A DNA stretch of 64,000 bases from positions 16,993,001 through 17,057,000 of the forward strand of contig CM055318.2 in assembly GCA_029255685.2 (NCBI GenBank), written 5' to 3'. Positions 10,446 to 22,304 of this stretch are shown here, in pieces. The notes under the pieces were generated by a model, which made no database searches, was not told where the DNA came from, and saw only the letters and a list, made by a program, of their open reading frames with translations. Both the position numbers and the translations under genes were made by a program. The DNA comes from Silene conica (lineage: Eukaryota > Streptophyta > Magnoliopsida > Caryophyllales > Caryophyllaceae). The stretch's first letter is position 1; each line of letters starts with the position of its first letter.

Positions 10446-11336
10446 CTCAAATCTGAAGGGGGCCTAGGGATCAAACAGGCAGGGGCTTGGAAAATTGCTG
10501 TTGTGGGGAAACTGGTTCTTTGGATATATGAACAGAGTAATAGTCTATGGATTAAATGGGTGAACACAAATTACCTCAAGGGTGTTAACTGGCATGACTA
10601 TACTCTTCCTTTTGATACTTCTTGGACCTGGAAATTATCTGTAAAACACAGACAAAATTCAAAAACTGTTATACCAATAATTCATGGAATCTAAACCCCA
10701 AAGGATACACTGTAGCAGAGGGTTATCAATGGCTAAGAGGGACTCTACCTCATATGTAGGGGCATTCAATTATATGGAGTAACTGGAACTTACCCAAACA
10801 CTCAATGATTACTTGGCTTCTCCGTCAGAATGGTGTTCAGACTAAGGACAAACTACATAAGATTGGATATAGTAATGATGACTGTTGCTGCCTGTGTGGC
10901 AATGAGACTGCTACACACCTGCTTCAAGAGTGTGTGTGTATAGTAATCAAATCAGATCTGCCCTTGAATCCTGGCTGGGAATTGCCTTTCCCTATATCCT
11001 CGATGTTAATGCAATGCCAAGATAGAGCAGCCAGAAAGATTTATGCTCTGGTCTTCACTGCATACCGCTACACTATCTGGATGAAAAGAAACAAAGTAAG
11101 GCTGAATGAAATTCTTATGAGGCCAGCAAAAGTGGTACAGGAGATAAATGATCTGGTGCAAGATAAAACTAGGATGTTCGCCAAACACCTGCAACCAGCA
11201 TATACTTCAATTAATGCTAAAATCCTGGTGTAATAGGAAGTCTGAGATATAACCTTTGTGGTGTATGGTGTCGTTTTTCATGTACATGCTTTTTTGATGA
11301 TATATAATACTACTCACATTCTCACAAAAAAAAAAA
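10446..11336 (+). mobile_element. 5'-truncated LINE with poly(A) tail
   Basis: The C-terminal part of a plant L1-type ORF2, including EGGLGIKQAGAWK, WIKWVNTNYLKGVNWHDYT and a zinc-binding zf-RVT region (LRQNGVQTKDKL; CCLCGNETATHLLQEC), ending with TAA at 11231-11233. The 3' UTR ends TTGATGATATATAATACTAC and a short A tail at 11326-11336. The 9-bp duplication CAGACTAGA flanks it (10437-10445 and 11337-11345). The frame changes between 10690 and 10805 show decay. Everything upstream of the RT C-terminus was lost at insertion, the usual result of incomplete target-primed reverse transcription. Confidence 0.9.
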
Positions 11337-12517
11337 CAGACTAGATTTCAATTAAATGAGTGTTACCCAATTCTACTAGCTTAGAATACAAAACACATAA
11401 GACGTCAGGTTGAAACACACCTACTGAACACACTAAAGCTGATCACGAAATGCAAGGCAAAACCACATTAAAAATGAAACACACCTACTGAACGAGCTGC
11501 TAATCTAATTCTTAAGCAAAGACAAAATAGGTTGGCCAGGTTCTCAACTCAAATGACATCCACATTTACAAGGAGAAAGAAAATAATCTAAGTTTCAATC
11601 ATCCTGCAATTCATAATCCTCGACTTATAAAATAGTTGTACCCAACTCCTAATGAATGAAGATAAATCTAAAATTCTATTGTTTACAAGGGCTAACTGTA
11701 ACCCAATGATATTCACCACCGCAACAACGCCACTAGCCAGGGTCGTGTGAATTGCATGGAAATCAAGATATGACCTACAACTTGATTAATGTCAAAATAG
11801 GAGGACTGACTCATGGAAATCAAGGCCGGTTGATTTTTTAAACTACTACACTAATGCACCATCAACACATTATAAGTTGTCAAGGAAAGATGCCAGAATG
11901 GTGAGCTTAGGATAAATGAGCATTAAAACTTAAAAGTAATGATTTTGATAATATCCGACTTTTAAAAGAAAAAAACTATGATATGCGTAGTACAAACCAG
12001 AGCCTTGTCCTTCATCAATTGTTGTAAATCAGTTTTAAAAAGAGATACTAGAGCACAATTTTAAAACATGATGAAGTAAAGCAAGATGGATTAAGCAATT
12101 AATAATGTAGTTTTCGACTTTTGGATGTGGGTCACCACCCGAAAACAATTTCTTTGTCTCAAGTACGGGTCTTAGTAATAATGCAATGAACACCAAACCA
12201 GCAACTGAGATTGATAAAAATACAATAAACAAACCAACAAAAGAAGAAACTTACCAATTTGTAAGCTTTTCAAACCAACTCAAATCACAAAACAATCTCC
12301 AAAATAACAAATTATAATGAAATGATGAAATCAAATCAATAAAATCGCGAAACGTGAGAAGAAACATGAGATATTCACCGTTTCAAGAGGAATTCAATTA
12401 TTAGAATATCATCAAACTTTCAGCACTAAACTCCAATTAATAGATGTAACTGAACAAAGATTAGGATTTTAAAATGGATAAAAACATGAAATTAAAGAAT
12501 GTGAAAGTTAAAATTAC

Positions 12518-12636
12518 CAAAACCCGGATTTTCTCATACGATAGTTGAGCTCGGGGATATTGAAAATGGAGGTTTCAAGAGCGGATTTGTCGTCACACCG
12601 TGGTTTCTTAAAAACTTCGACATCAGATTCCGCCAT
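12518..12636 (-). CDS. putative first exon inside CACTA-like element
   Basis: On the minus strand an ATG opens 39 codons that begin MAESDVEVFKKPRCDDKSAL and run to FNIPELNYRMRKSGF, then a GTAATT donor. I do not recognise the family. The composition is protein-like, not repeat-like. It could be exon 1 of the element's own former gene or a captured host exon. No downstream exon could be assigned in the interior to the left. Confidence 0.3.
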
Positions 12637-15174
12637 TAGTCTAATCGGTGGGGATGTGTGTTGCCGTGTTGGAGAAGATGAAAGAATTAGGGATCGGTGG
12701 GGATGTGGGTTGGAGATGATGAAAGAATTAGGGTTTGAGCAAGAAGGATATGAAAGAATTTTGCAAGTTTTGTTTTAATTAATTACTGATTTTGGAGCGG
12801 TTTGATACACAGGAGTAAATATGGGCTAAAAGGAGACCGACGCTTTATAAAAGTATCGATCCAATAGTGTCAATAATGTAAGGGTTTTGTTGTAGTTTCG
12901 AGCCGCTCGCGAGCTTTTCGAGTCAAGCCAGCCTTTGCTCGGCTTGACTCGTTAAGCTCTCGAGCCCAGACCGAGCTCGAGTCGAGCTCACACGAGGCGA
13001 GCTTTGACCAAACTTTGACCGAGCCGATCTCGAGTTGCTCGCGAGCTGTCTCGTCTCATTAACAGCCATATCATGCACCATCTGTAAATGAAGAATCAAA
13101 TACTACAGCATGTTTTCTGTCTAGCCAAAACATTAGATCTCACTTAAGGAGTCATAAAACCATATTTATAAAATGAAACAATGTCTCATCTTTTAGTATA
13201 GTTAACTACTATGAGTATAGATGATAATAGGCTTTTGAATCAACCCATTTTGATTAAATAATAAGGATTTATGATATAAAACATTTTATGACTCAGTTTC
13301 TGACCACTTTTATTAAAACGAGATTTTAGATCTGATAAACCCATTTTTGAGACAACATGCACAGCTAAAAATATGTTGTGGACTCATATGGGAATCCAAT
13401 AAAGCTGACCATGTACAAAAATATGATGTTTTGAATTTATTATGATTTTTACAAGTTACTGATGTAATCTAGAAAAAATGTTATAAATATTTTAAGTAGT
13501 TTTACTTGTTAAAAACTTACCGTCTCCATAAAAGGGTAATTAATTTATACTTATAAAAATAATCAGTGACCCATCTTTTCACCATGTTAAATTTTAATTA
13601 ATATAAAGTTTATTAGGCTTTCGTTTCGACACGTTAAGAACATTTATCACCCCATAACCTTTTAAGACTCATCTTGGACCAACTTTATTAAACTGTAAAT
13701 TTGGACCCTTTAAAGAAGTTTTCAGACTCTGACCACCAAGACAATAAAGTTAAATGACTCACTAGGGAACCAAACCCCACTGATCTCAGCTTAAAACGTT
13801 AAGTAACGAAGGAGATATGACGATTTAAAGTTTCTGCTTCGAATTTGTAAAACCAAGAAGCTTAGAAGATGTTGCATAACTTATGACAAGTAACTATGCA
13901 ATGATCAAACATATAAGTAACTATAATTTAAATATATATTGTAGAGTCGGGATTCGTAGAAGAGGCTCTCTAACGATTAACCGCTCGCAAGGTAAGGGAA
14001 ACGCTTATCCGTACACTCTTATTAAACCGTTGCGATTTGTTACTATCTTGCATGTTAAGACTTTTGGTTATATTTAATTATTTATATTGGTTGAATTTAT
14101 TTTACAAAATGATTATGGACAAAGATTGGCTTGTTTTGATCTCTTGAAACGGGATTGTGTTTAATATGGAAAGAAGTGCTTTATGATTTTAAAAGTTTTG
14201 GGAACCAAAACCGTTTTGCTTTTCTACAAGCTTATGATGAGTTATCAAATTTGAAGGAAATAGTTTGGTTATTTGGAAATGGATTCTCATATTGGTTTGA
14301 AACGGTTTTGGTAGAGGGGTAGGTTGTTCCATAATAAGGGACTTCCTATACAGAGCTTCTGATGGGGGTCAGTTGATCGAGATCCCGTCCTCTTATCTTC
14401 CTCTTTGGGGTTGGCCCTTAGAGGGGTATGTACACTCGGGATTCTAGGACAGTTTAGTACATGATTTGGTGAACCTCGTCTTATCCGGTTTAGGGCGAGT
14501 GGATCATGTTCATACGACCTCAATCCAAGTATATACCGACGTTGGAAAGAAAGGTTTTCTTTGGATTGGAATTATCTTGAAAGGTTGGATATGATCTTGA
14601 ATCTTTTGGAACTATTATATTGTTCTTAATCATTTGCAATTATTTGTTCCCCTTCAATTAACAATGGCAATTCTTATACTCTGATTTCAATCTTTCGAAA
14701 CACTTTTGTTACGCATTATTTTTGAAATGTCTTTTAGGTTATGGTTTCATATTCCGTTTATTCTGTATTCGGATTGTTTACCTTACTCAACATTATTGTT
14801 GACCCTTTTTTTGTTTGTCCTTGCTTGGACCTGCGATGATCACGAATTGTGTGAGCAGATCGCGTGACAGGTGCTCGTGGGAATTAGACGTGGGATGCAC
14901 ATGAGAGCGCGCTTAATCATTTTCATTAAAGACATATACTCAAAGACTTTATCTTTACATTTGGATCGTTGAACTTTATTTCGCTTCCGCAAACTTTAAA
15001 TTTGGCTATAATCGGATTCTATCCTTTGCGATTTTATTTGCACTTAGACATCCACCTATTTTATTACATGTTTTAGGTACTACTACTACATTTGGTTAGA
15101 TTGTGACACACCCATGATCTGAATTTTACATAAAGACTCTATTTACAAACAAAGGGGATTATGGGGGTGTTACA

Positions 15175-16172
15175 GTATATACCTTAAGGCCAGGGGGAGT
15201 AATATTTGTTTCCTTGTGTTATATGTGGATGATATTCTGCTAGCAACCAATGATAAAGGGTTGTTATATGAGGTGCAACAATTTCTTTCAAATAACTTTG
15301 ATATGAAAGATATAGGTGAGGCATCTTATGTCATTGGCATTAAGATCCATAGAGATTGATCCTGAGGCATTTTAGGCCTGTCTCAAGAGGCCTATATCAA
15401 CAAAGTGCTAGAAAGATTAAGAATGAAAGATTGTCACTAAGTGTAGCACCTATTGTGAAAGGTGACTGATTTAGTTTAGACGGAATGATTTTGAAAGGGA
15501 AAAAATGTGAAATGTTCCATATGCTTCAACTGTTGGTAGCTTTATCTATACTCAAATCTGTATCAGACCTGGCATTGTATATGTTGTTGGAGTATTAGGA
15601 AGATATCAGAGTAAACCAAGCACTGATCAGTGGAAGCTAGGCTGCAAAGAAAGTATTGAGGTCTCTTCAGGGTACCAAAGATTACATGCTTATGTATAGA
15701 CGGACTGATAGTCTTGAAGTGGTGGGGTACTCCGACTTAATTAGACTTTGCTGGCTGCATTGATTCACGAAAATCCACATCGTGATATGTGTTTATGCTA
15801 GCTGACGGAGCTATATCCTGGAGGAGTACTAAACAAACATTGACAGCCACTTCTACAATGGATGTCGAGTTCGTTTCTTGTTTTGAGGTTACCTCACATG
15901 GTGTATGGCTGAAAGCTTTCATATCAGGGCTAAGAGTTTTTGACTATATTAGTCGGCCAATTCTAATGTATTGTGATAAATCAACTGCGGGTTTTATGGC
16001 TAAGAATAACATAAGTGGAAGTCGAAGCAAAGACATCGACATTAAGTATTTGGTCATAAAAGAGCGTGTTCAGGAAAAGAAAGTGATCATAGAACACATT
16101 AGTATTGAATTGATGATTACTGATCCTTTGACTAAAGGCATGTCACCTAAAGGTTTTTCAAGGGTCATGTAG
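15175..16172 (+). pseudogene. Ty1/copia polyprotein remnant, 3' part
   Basis: Continues the pol frame split at 8002: YLKARGSN, then the catalytic LYVDDILLATND (YVDD at 15222-15233), then NNFDMKDIGEASYVIGIKI. After stops and frame changes the RNase H region follows at 15780-16172: LADGAISWRSTKQTLTATST, then MYCDKSTAGFMAKN, and the closing DPLTKGMSPKGF with a TAG at 16170-16172. Removing the solo LTR restores the frame across one copy of GTATA, which confirms the insertion. Several stops make it inactive. Confidence 0.9.
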
Positions 16173-18289
16173 TGAATAAAGAGAATTGGTACCATAATGT
16201 GATACATTATTGGAATTTTTCATTTAGTTGGATATTTTTCTTATTTTGGAATATACGTACATACTTTGGTTATTTATTTTTATTTAGAAATATTCATTAT
16301 TTTTTGACGACCTAGAGTAAACATATGGTTTATTCATTAAGTTAAGTGTGAGTGGTGAGAGACTAAGTGTATCGTAATACATGGAATATTAATTCTCGCC
16401 CTAGAGAATTTGTCGTTATGATTCGTATACGAAGTCTCTCTCTTGCTTTAATCGGCCAAGTGGGAGAATGTTATATTTTCACACTAATTAATTAATATTA
16501 TTAAGTCACAATATTGTTTTTAGTTGTAAAAAATCTTATTGTTTGGCCCATTATTTGGTAATCAAAAGATAGACTTAAAACCACTCCCCCCACTTTAGTT
16601 AAGTTTTTTAACAGCTCTTTGATGGCAAAAGTTGTATATAAAAAAACAATGTCACTGAAAAAGGTCAACAAACCTAATCCCCTTACGAAAATTTACACCA
16701 TCTAGATTAGTGAGAAGGAGGGTTCGGAACCGAAATCGAAAAAGCATACGGAAAGACGGGTTTGCCAAAACTGGTTTAGTAAAAACAATTATTGGGTAAA
16801 GCTGATCAGGAATACCGACAAACAATGGCCGGAGGTGTATATTCTCGAATTTATCGCTTCCGTTATTTAGTTTATTATATGTTTATTTCAGAAATTTAAA
16901 CTTACTAAGAGCATGTTTGACCTGAGAAATAGGAACATACATCGGATGTATTACCTCACACTTTTCTTAGTTTTTGAGCTTACTACCTTAAACTTTATTT
17001 GTTTTTTAGCATATACGTATTTTTTTTGAATTTATTACCTTAAACGTTGTTTGTTTTTGAGTATATGCGTATCTTTTGGAGCTTATTACGTTAAACTTTA
17101 TTTGTTTTTGAGTATATGTGTTTTTTCTGAGCTTATTAAAATTTATAAGCTAGGGTTTAATTTTTTTCCGTTAAAACTAAAATAAAACTAAGTTTATATG
17201 TAATTTTTTTAGTTTTATTGTAAGTTTTTGAGTTTAATGTTTTAATAATTGAACTTAGAAACTTTATAACAATACTCATAATTTTTGAAACAAAACTCAA
17301 AAACATTATTATAAAATGCTCAAAAACTATTTAATTGGTGGTAGTACATCGGATGTATGATCCTCCTACTGGTTTGACCTTGCTTATGATTTTTTTTTAC
17401 TTTTGTAATAAATGAGTTTTTATTAACTATTTCTTGATAAAATTGGTCCTGTTTGGCCAAAAGTTTTAAAAAACTATTTTTATGTGTTTGATCGTGTTTG
17501 GGCTAACTAGTTTTTATCATTTTTTTTAATATTTTTTTTTCTAAAATATAATTATATATAGATATACAAAAGAAGTAAAAAATCTGTAAATTGGTATTTG
17601 CGGTATTTTTTTGCGATTTTAGCGTTCAAATAATACATAAATTACGTGAAAATAGAAACAGAAGTAGTGATTTGCTATTTCTGTTTTTAGGGCTCAATTT
17701 TACAATTTTTGTTTAATAAAATTAGTTTTTAGTTTTTTACAAAGTAGTGTTTAACCCAGTTTCTATTTCTTTAGTTGAAAAAACACTTGAAAATAGGGTC
17801 AAACACATACTAAACATACTAAGAGAGTAAGAGCATGTTTGGCCTAGATTGTTAAAAATGATTTTTTGTTTTTAAAGCTTAATTTTTTAAAAGTAGTTTT
17901 CAAAAATCAAAAACACCAAATTGTTGCTTCTATTTTATGGGGAAAAAAAGGATATTTGAGAAATTATTTTTGACTTTTAAATAAATAATGTATTTGATCA
18001 AAAAATATTTTTGAGTCCAAAAACACTTTGAGGAGTAGGGCTATACCCACACTAAATAAGTACTCCGTATAAAGAACTTAGAAACCAATTTAGAGTTTGT
18101 TACACAAATATCTAGATATCTTAATCTTCCAAAATATCTTGTGTCATCAATCTTCTTTAGTAGAAACTCAGGTGCTCTGCTTATCACTTTGATCTCATTA
18201 TCACAGATTACCTGCTTCATAGGTTAACACCATTAAAGCTATAGACGTTTATATAGAAGCAGCATTTAAAACCGTGTTTGGCTTTGATC
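16173..18289. other. copia 3' flank, probable 3' LTR start, then AT-rich DNA
   Basis: A purine tract, AAGTGGGAGAA, just before TGTTATATTTTCACAC at about 16469, fits a copia polypurine tract and the start of its 3' LTR; I could not find the LTR's end. From 16.9 to 18.0 kb there are repeated blocks such as TTTGTTTTTGAGTATATG and several GTTTGGCC segments, likely eroded MITEs. No gene seen. Confidence 0.45.
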
Positions 18290-18479
18290 AGGAAGTCTTC
18301 CTTGCGACGGTATATCCGTCACAAGTTTGCGACGGGTCAAATACTATCTATGTTGGTGGAAAAGACAAAACAATTTACTACTACCAAGATATTCTACTTT
18401 GTCTTATCTCTCTATATGGATATTACTTGACCCGTCGCAAGTTTGCGACAGATATGTCCGTCACAAATGAGAATTTGTG
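18290..18479. mobile_element. MITE, TTGTGACGG family (member B)
   Basis: Starts AGGAAGTCTTCCTTGCGACG and ends GTCACAAATGAGAATTTGTG. The inner inverted repeats (GACGGGTCAAATA and TACTTGACCCGTCGCAAG) let it fold back. Its middle differs from members at 5140 and 31188. No clear TSD was found. Confidence 0.75.
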
Positions 18480-18567
18480 TTGATTCTGACATTGTGCCAC
18501 TGAAGCTGCATGCCCCGAGCGTGTAGTCATCCATCACTTTAATGTGTAGTTGTTAATTAGTTATCAT

Positions 18568-18914
18568 CTAGGTAGCACGAACACTTCTCTTAATTAGCCG
18601 TCTCGTGTCCGACACTCGAACACCTGACACTCTTTCGACACATTGCTAAACATATTATAGTTTAGACGAGGAATAAAATTTTAAAAAAGATCGACTAGAA
18701 GATGAGTTTGGGTGGAAAATGAGAATTAGTTATAGTAAAGATCTAAGGCTACCTTTACTTGTTTAGATTTAGTTTCAAATATACGATAACAATAAAATTA
18801 TACTTTATTTATAACCATAAAATATATATTTTATTATATTTAAATGCCGTGTCTCAGGCCCTACATTTTATGAATGCCGTGTCCCGTGTCCATGTCCGTT
18901 TTGATGCTACCTAG
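18568..18914. mobile_element. hAT-type MITE, CTAGGTAGCA ends
   Basis: TIR CTAGGTAGCA on both ends and a perfect 8-bp duplication GTTATCAT (18560-18567 and 18915-18922), the hAT signature. The sub-ends carry repeated GTGTC/GACAC motifs. 347 bases, non-coding. Confidence 0.9.
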
Positions 18915-18922
18915 GTTATCAT

Positions 18923-19318
18923 CACCACATCCATGAAACACCCCTGGGATCCTTCCTAAATCCTAATACTTGGCTACCTAATCTAGGCGTCTACACCCAC
19001 TTTGCCTGGACAGACGGGGATATTGAACAAGTTGTCACTTGTTATAACGTGATTTGCCATGCAACATTTAGCTTTTGAGAAGTTGCACAAGTGATTGAGT
19101 ACGATAGAGCCTCACGAGATGTGGAGAAGACCATTTCACAATATGTAGAATTATAGGTTACCGAATTTACTCTTACTCCACCTCTAAAGAACCGCAAACT
19201 GATTGACGCCTCCAACTCTTCAAGTATTACATGTATGTGTTATGTGTACCATGGCATTTAAAATTCTGAATGAATATGTATTAGATTACATCCACTTCTG
19301 TATTTATATTGAGCGTAC
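18923..19318. other. unassigned sequence
   Basis: Less AT-rich than its surroundings. Short open stretches around 18930-19200 look faintly protein-like but match no family I know and have no start or splice signal I trust. Confidence 0.3.
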
Positions 19319-19320
19319 TA

Positions 19321-19526
19321 CTCCCTCCGTTCCGGTCAATAGTTATCTATTTCCATTTTGGGTGTATCAGTGAATTGTTATCTATTTCCATTTTTGGCAA
19401 CCTTTTGTGGATCACATTTCATTGCATGTGGGGCCATGTGATTTGTGTGGTCCAAATTCATTCATACTTATTTTCTTAATCTTTGTGTCAAAAGCAATAG
19501 ATAACAATTGATCGAGACGGAGGGAG
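19321..19526. mobile_element. Stowaway-type MITE (family 1)
   Basis: Ends CTCCCTCCGTTCCGG and CGAGACGGAGGGAG, flanked by TA on each side. Same family as 36385-36591, with shared internal GTTATCTATTTCCATTTT. Non-coding; mobilised by mariner-like transposases. Confidence 0.92.
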
Positions 19527-19528
19527 TA

Positions 19529-21105
19529 CTATTTAACAACCTTGGTACAAATCTTAGTCTGGCTTGGTATACAGAATTTGAGTCAATACTTGTCAAGGTC
19601 ACGCAGTTAATCCCAATCTACAGGGTATGTTTTGGTTTAGTTGTGGTAGGAGTACGCTACGTGCGCTATAATTTGATTGTCCGACTTTGATAAAATTGTC
19701 CAAATAAAAGAAACGTGACTAGAAGGGTTGATATCCTACTAGATAGCCGAAGAAGATAAGCCATTGGTGTGGAGTCCGGAGTGAAGGATCAGTTTTAGTG
19801 GTGTCTTTGGTACTGTTTGTTGTCGAACTTTGTCGCTTTCGCCTTAATGAAAGTTATTGGAGAAAGGAGAGGGTACAGGCTGTAAGAGACCATATTAGAA
19901 AGTGATAGTCAATTACTCAATTAGTGATCGATGCTAGTCTTTAACGGAAGAGGTTTGGTGGTTTTCATTGCTTTTAAGATGATAATTTTCTTATTCAGAC
20001 GTTTCTCTAATTTTTGCCAATTGTCTTTTGTGTTTTTCTTTTGTTAGTGGGTTGGATAATAAGGTACTTCATCTTTTGGCTCATACCCATCCTCAACTCT
20101 GCAAGAGCGAGGAATACAATTTTGATTGGTTGATTATCAAATGGTATTTCCAGTTTTTTAATAAGATAAAGGAAACTAGGTTTATACAATCAATCTATAA
20201 TATTTTTGTGGAAGAAAAAACCGTAAAGAAAATGAAGAATTTTCAAGTTATCGGCTTACCGCCAATAAAAATCAGGCTTTTAATAAGGCAGAAAACCAAA
20301 AAACAAACCGGAGATTTTCAATTGATGAATTTCTGATAAACACCAGAAATCATAAGATAAGAGATGGATTTAAAGATAGTTTTTCAATTGATTGATTATC
20401 AAATAGTCTTGGAGGGAACGTTGGAGGAAAAATGGAAGTATTTTCCTTTTCAAGTAAATGAAATATTCCTTTCGTCTCAATTATTTATTTACCCATTTTA
20501 TTTTGGATCATCTATAATTACGTAGCTTTTTATTTAGGTAATATTTTTGATAGACAATTTAATCATTCATGTTCATTTTGATTTATTTTTTATTTAATGA
20601 CTAACTTGTTTTTTAAAGTTTTTATTTTAAAACCAAAGACAAAGAAATAATTGGGAAAAAAAAGTAAAAGATATAAAGATTTAGAGGAAAATTTCTAGTC
20701 ATAGCTTCCGCTCTCGTCTTCCTCCATCCTTCAACTTCTGTTTTGTTCTAAAATGTTGTTCGAATTCGAACACAGAGGAGGACCTTTGTTGTCCCGCGCC
20801 GGGGCCAGGCCCTCCTGAGTTTTGGGCCGGTTTTAAGTGAAATACCAAATCTTCTTATAAACTACTCAATAAATGAAAAGTTGGACCAATAAGTGAAGAG
20901 TTGGGGGCCTCCCTGCCTATCCATTCAAACCGTACCAACTATCAAAGTGAATAGAACTAATTTAAGTGGCCTAGATCCCAACATGACTGACCCAAAAATT
21001 AATTTAGTTTCCCTAGATTGTAATATTTGGGCCGCCATGAAGTAAATACTATGATATAGGAGTACAAAAGTAGTTTATAAGTATTTTATTTTTCTGAAAT
21101 TATCA
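19529..21105. other. AT-rich DNA without a supported gene
   Basis: Open frames near 20007-20336 have no recognisable domain. About 20460-20660 has an old CTTTCGTCTCAATTATTT Stowaway-like edge without its partner. 20760-20860 is a GC-richer scrap with GCGCCGGGGCCAGGCCC, probably a transposon fragment. Confidence 0.35.
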
Positions 21106-21114
21106 TAATTATAA

Positions 21115-21886
21115 GGAAATATGACAAATTACTACCTAATAAGTTCAAAAAATTGTATATTACTACCTAATATAATTAATTTTACAACTTACTACCTAAA
21201 ATCACACAACATTAATCAGTTTGCTACCTTTTTGACGGAAACCGAACTTAAGTTAATTTTAAATGTTCGGGATAAGTTAAATGACGTTTTTACCCTTTCT
21301 TAATAAAACATCTTCAACTCTCTCCCTCCCCCGATTAAACTCCATGATTCTGGTTCAACATTCAAATCAATCTCTGTATTATCACTTTCTTCTATCATTC
21401 TCTCCATTATTCCAACAACTTTTTTTTTCCTAAATTTCTCAATTTCACCCAAAAAAGTAACCAACTTTCTTCTTCGCCCGATTAGACCCTTGAAGAATTG
21501 TTACCACCGGAAAAATTTGAAGATTTAGGGAGAAATTTGGGATTTATTGATGAAAATAGAAGAAGATTGATGAAAATCTGGGGGAAATGGGTTCTATTGA
21601 TGAAATAGAACAAGATTGATGAAAGGAGAAATGAGTTTTGTTGAAGTATTAGAAAGGTGTTTTAATGGAGGAAGGAGAGGGGAAGGGTAATATGGGTATT
21701 AAATTAGGTTTTAAATTTAAACGAGATGAAATAAACTGATTTCCGTCATTTTTTAGCAATTTCCGTCATTTTGGTAGTAATCGTGTCAATTTTTACACTT
21801 ATTAGGTAGTTATTTGAATAATTGAACTTATTAGGTAATAAGATGCAAAATTTTAGACTTATTAGGTACTAATATGCAAAATAGCC
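21115..21886. mobile_element. MULE-type MITE with long TIRs (ACTACCTAATAAGT)
   Basis: The two ends are long inverted repeats in which TACTACCTAATAAGT recurs at short spacing (21142-21240 and, inverted, 21770-21880). Flanking 9-mers TAATTATAA (21106-21114) and TTATTATAA (21887-21895) agree at 8 of 9, fitting Mutator-type insertion. The inside has no gene I recognise. Same architecture as the element at 62210-63391. Confidence 0.85.
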
Positions 21887-22039
21887 TTATTATAAAAACG
21901 TCACTCAACCTAATCTCTTTTACAATTTTTATAGTAGATAAACTGTATTGATTGTAATTTTCAATGGAATAATGAGTAACGACTATAAGAATACTTTTAG
22001 AATAAAATACTTCTTCATCATTGTGAATTTTAATTTATA

Positions 22040-22302
22040 CTCCCTCCTATTCCGAATAAATGTCACATTTGTCATTTTCGTCTATTCACCTAACTGTCAC
22101 ATATTCCATTTTGGGACATATATTTGACCATAAAAGGACAACCTTACCCTTAGTACTTTACTTATTTTACACTAAAACCACCCCTAACCCAACCCCTAAT
22201 TTAATTAACCTTTGTTTATGGACGACTTTACCCTTAGTTTATTCACTTCCTTAAATATTGTGCCAACCCTCAAATGTGACATTTATTCGGAATAGGAGGG
22301 AG
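22040..22302. mobile_element. Stowaway-type MITE (family 2)
   Basis: Terminal inverted repeat CTCCCTCCTATTCCGAATAA, continuing into ATGTCACATTT, at both ends, with TA outside each. Non-coding. Confidence 0.92.
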
Positions 22303-22304
22303 TA

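Larger units (their letters stand above)
9076..12896. mobile_element. CACTA-like non-autonomous element
   Basis: The left end is (C)ACTACAACAAA at 9075/9076; the right end, read in reverse, is ACTACAACAAA ending at 12896. The flanks give a 3-bp duplication TTC (9073-9075 and 12897-12899) if the ends are taken as ACTAC; a CACTA start needs one mutated base on the right. Next to the left end is an array of GACGCTTTT motifs, and GACGCTTTATAA recurs near the right end, as expected of subterminal transposase sites. No TNPD/TNPA gene was recognised. A truncated LINE sits inside. Confidence 0.7.
8703..13070. mobile_element. hAT-like element with GAGCTCGAG-rich ends
   Basis: The left end TAGGGGTGTTAACGAGCCGA and the right end, read in reverse (TATGGCTGTTAATGAGACGA), match imperfectly. 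Both sub-ends are packed with GAGCTCGAG, GCTCG and CGAGC motifs. The end style matches the TAGGGATG hAT elements elsewhere in the window. The flanking 8-mers (TGAAATAC and TCATGCAC) agree at only four positions, so the TSD is not shown. The middle is filled by a CACTA-like insertion. Confidence 0.55.
8003..15174 (+). mobile_element. solo LTR (Gypsy-type) carrying nested insertions
   Basis: Starts TGTAATAC and ends GTGTTACA, so it has TG...CA ends with a short inverted repeat. The flanks are a perfect 5-bp duplication, GTATA (7998-8002 and 15175-15179). No gag-pol, primer-binding site or second LTR was seen. Once the hAT-like insertion at 8703-13070 is removed about 2.8 kb remains, a size seen for large Gypsy LTRs. 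The ends resemble those of the LTRs at 48183-49362 and 58673-59961. Solo LTRs form by recombination between the two LTRs of a full element. The parts at 8003-8700 and 13071-15174 hold no gene I can support. Confidence 0.75.

Noticed and set aside
20007-20336. Open frames on both strands near 20.1 kb
   Set aside because: Overlapping short frames in AT-rich DNA; no domain, no splice context, no start signal.
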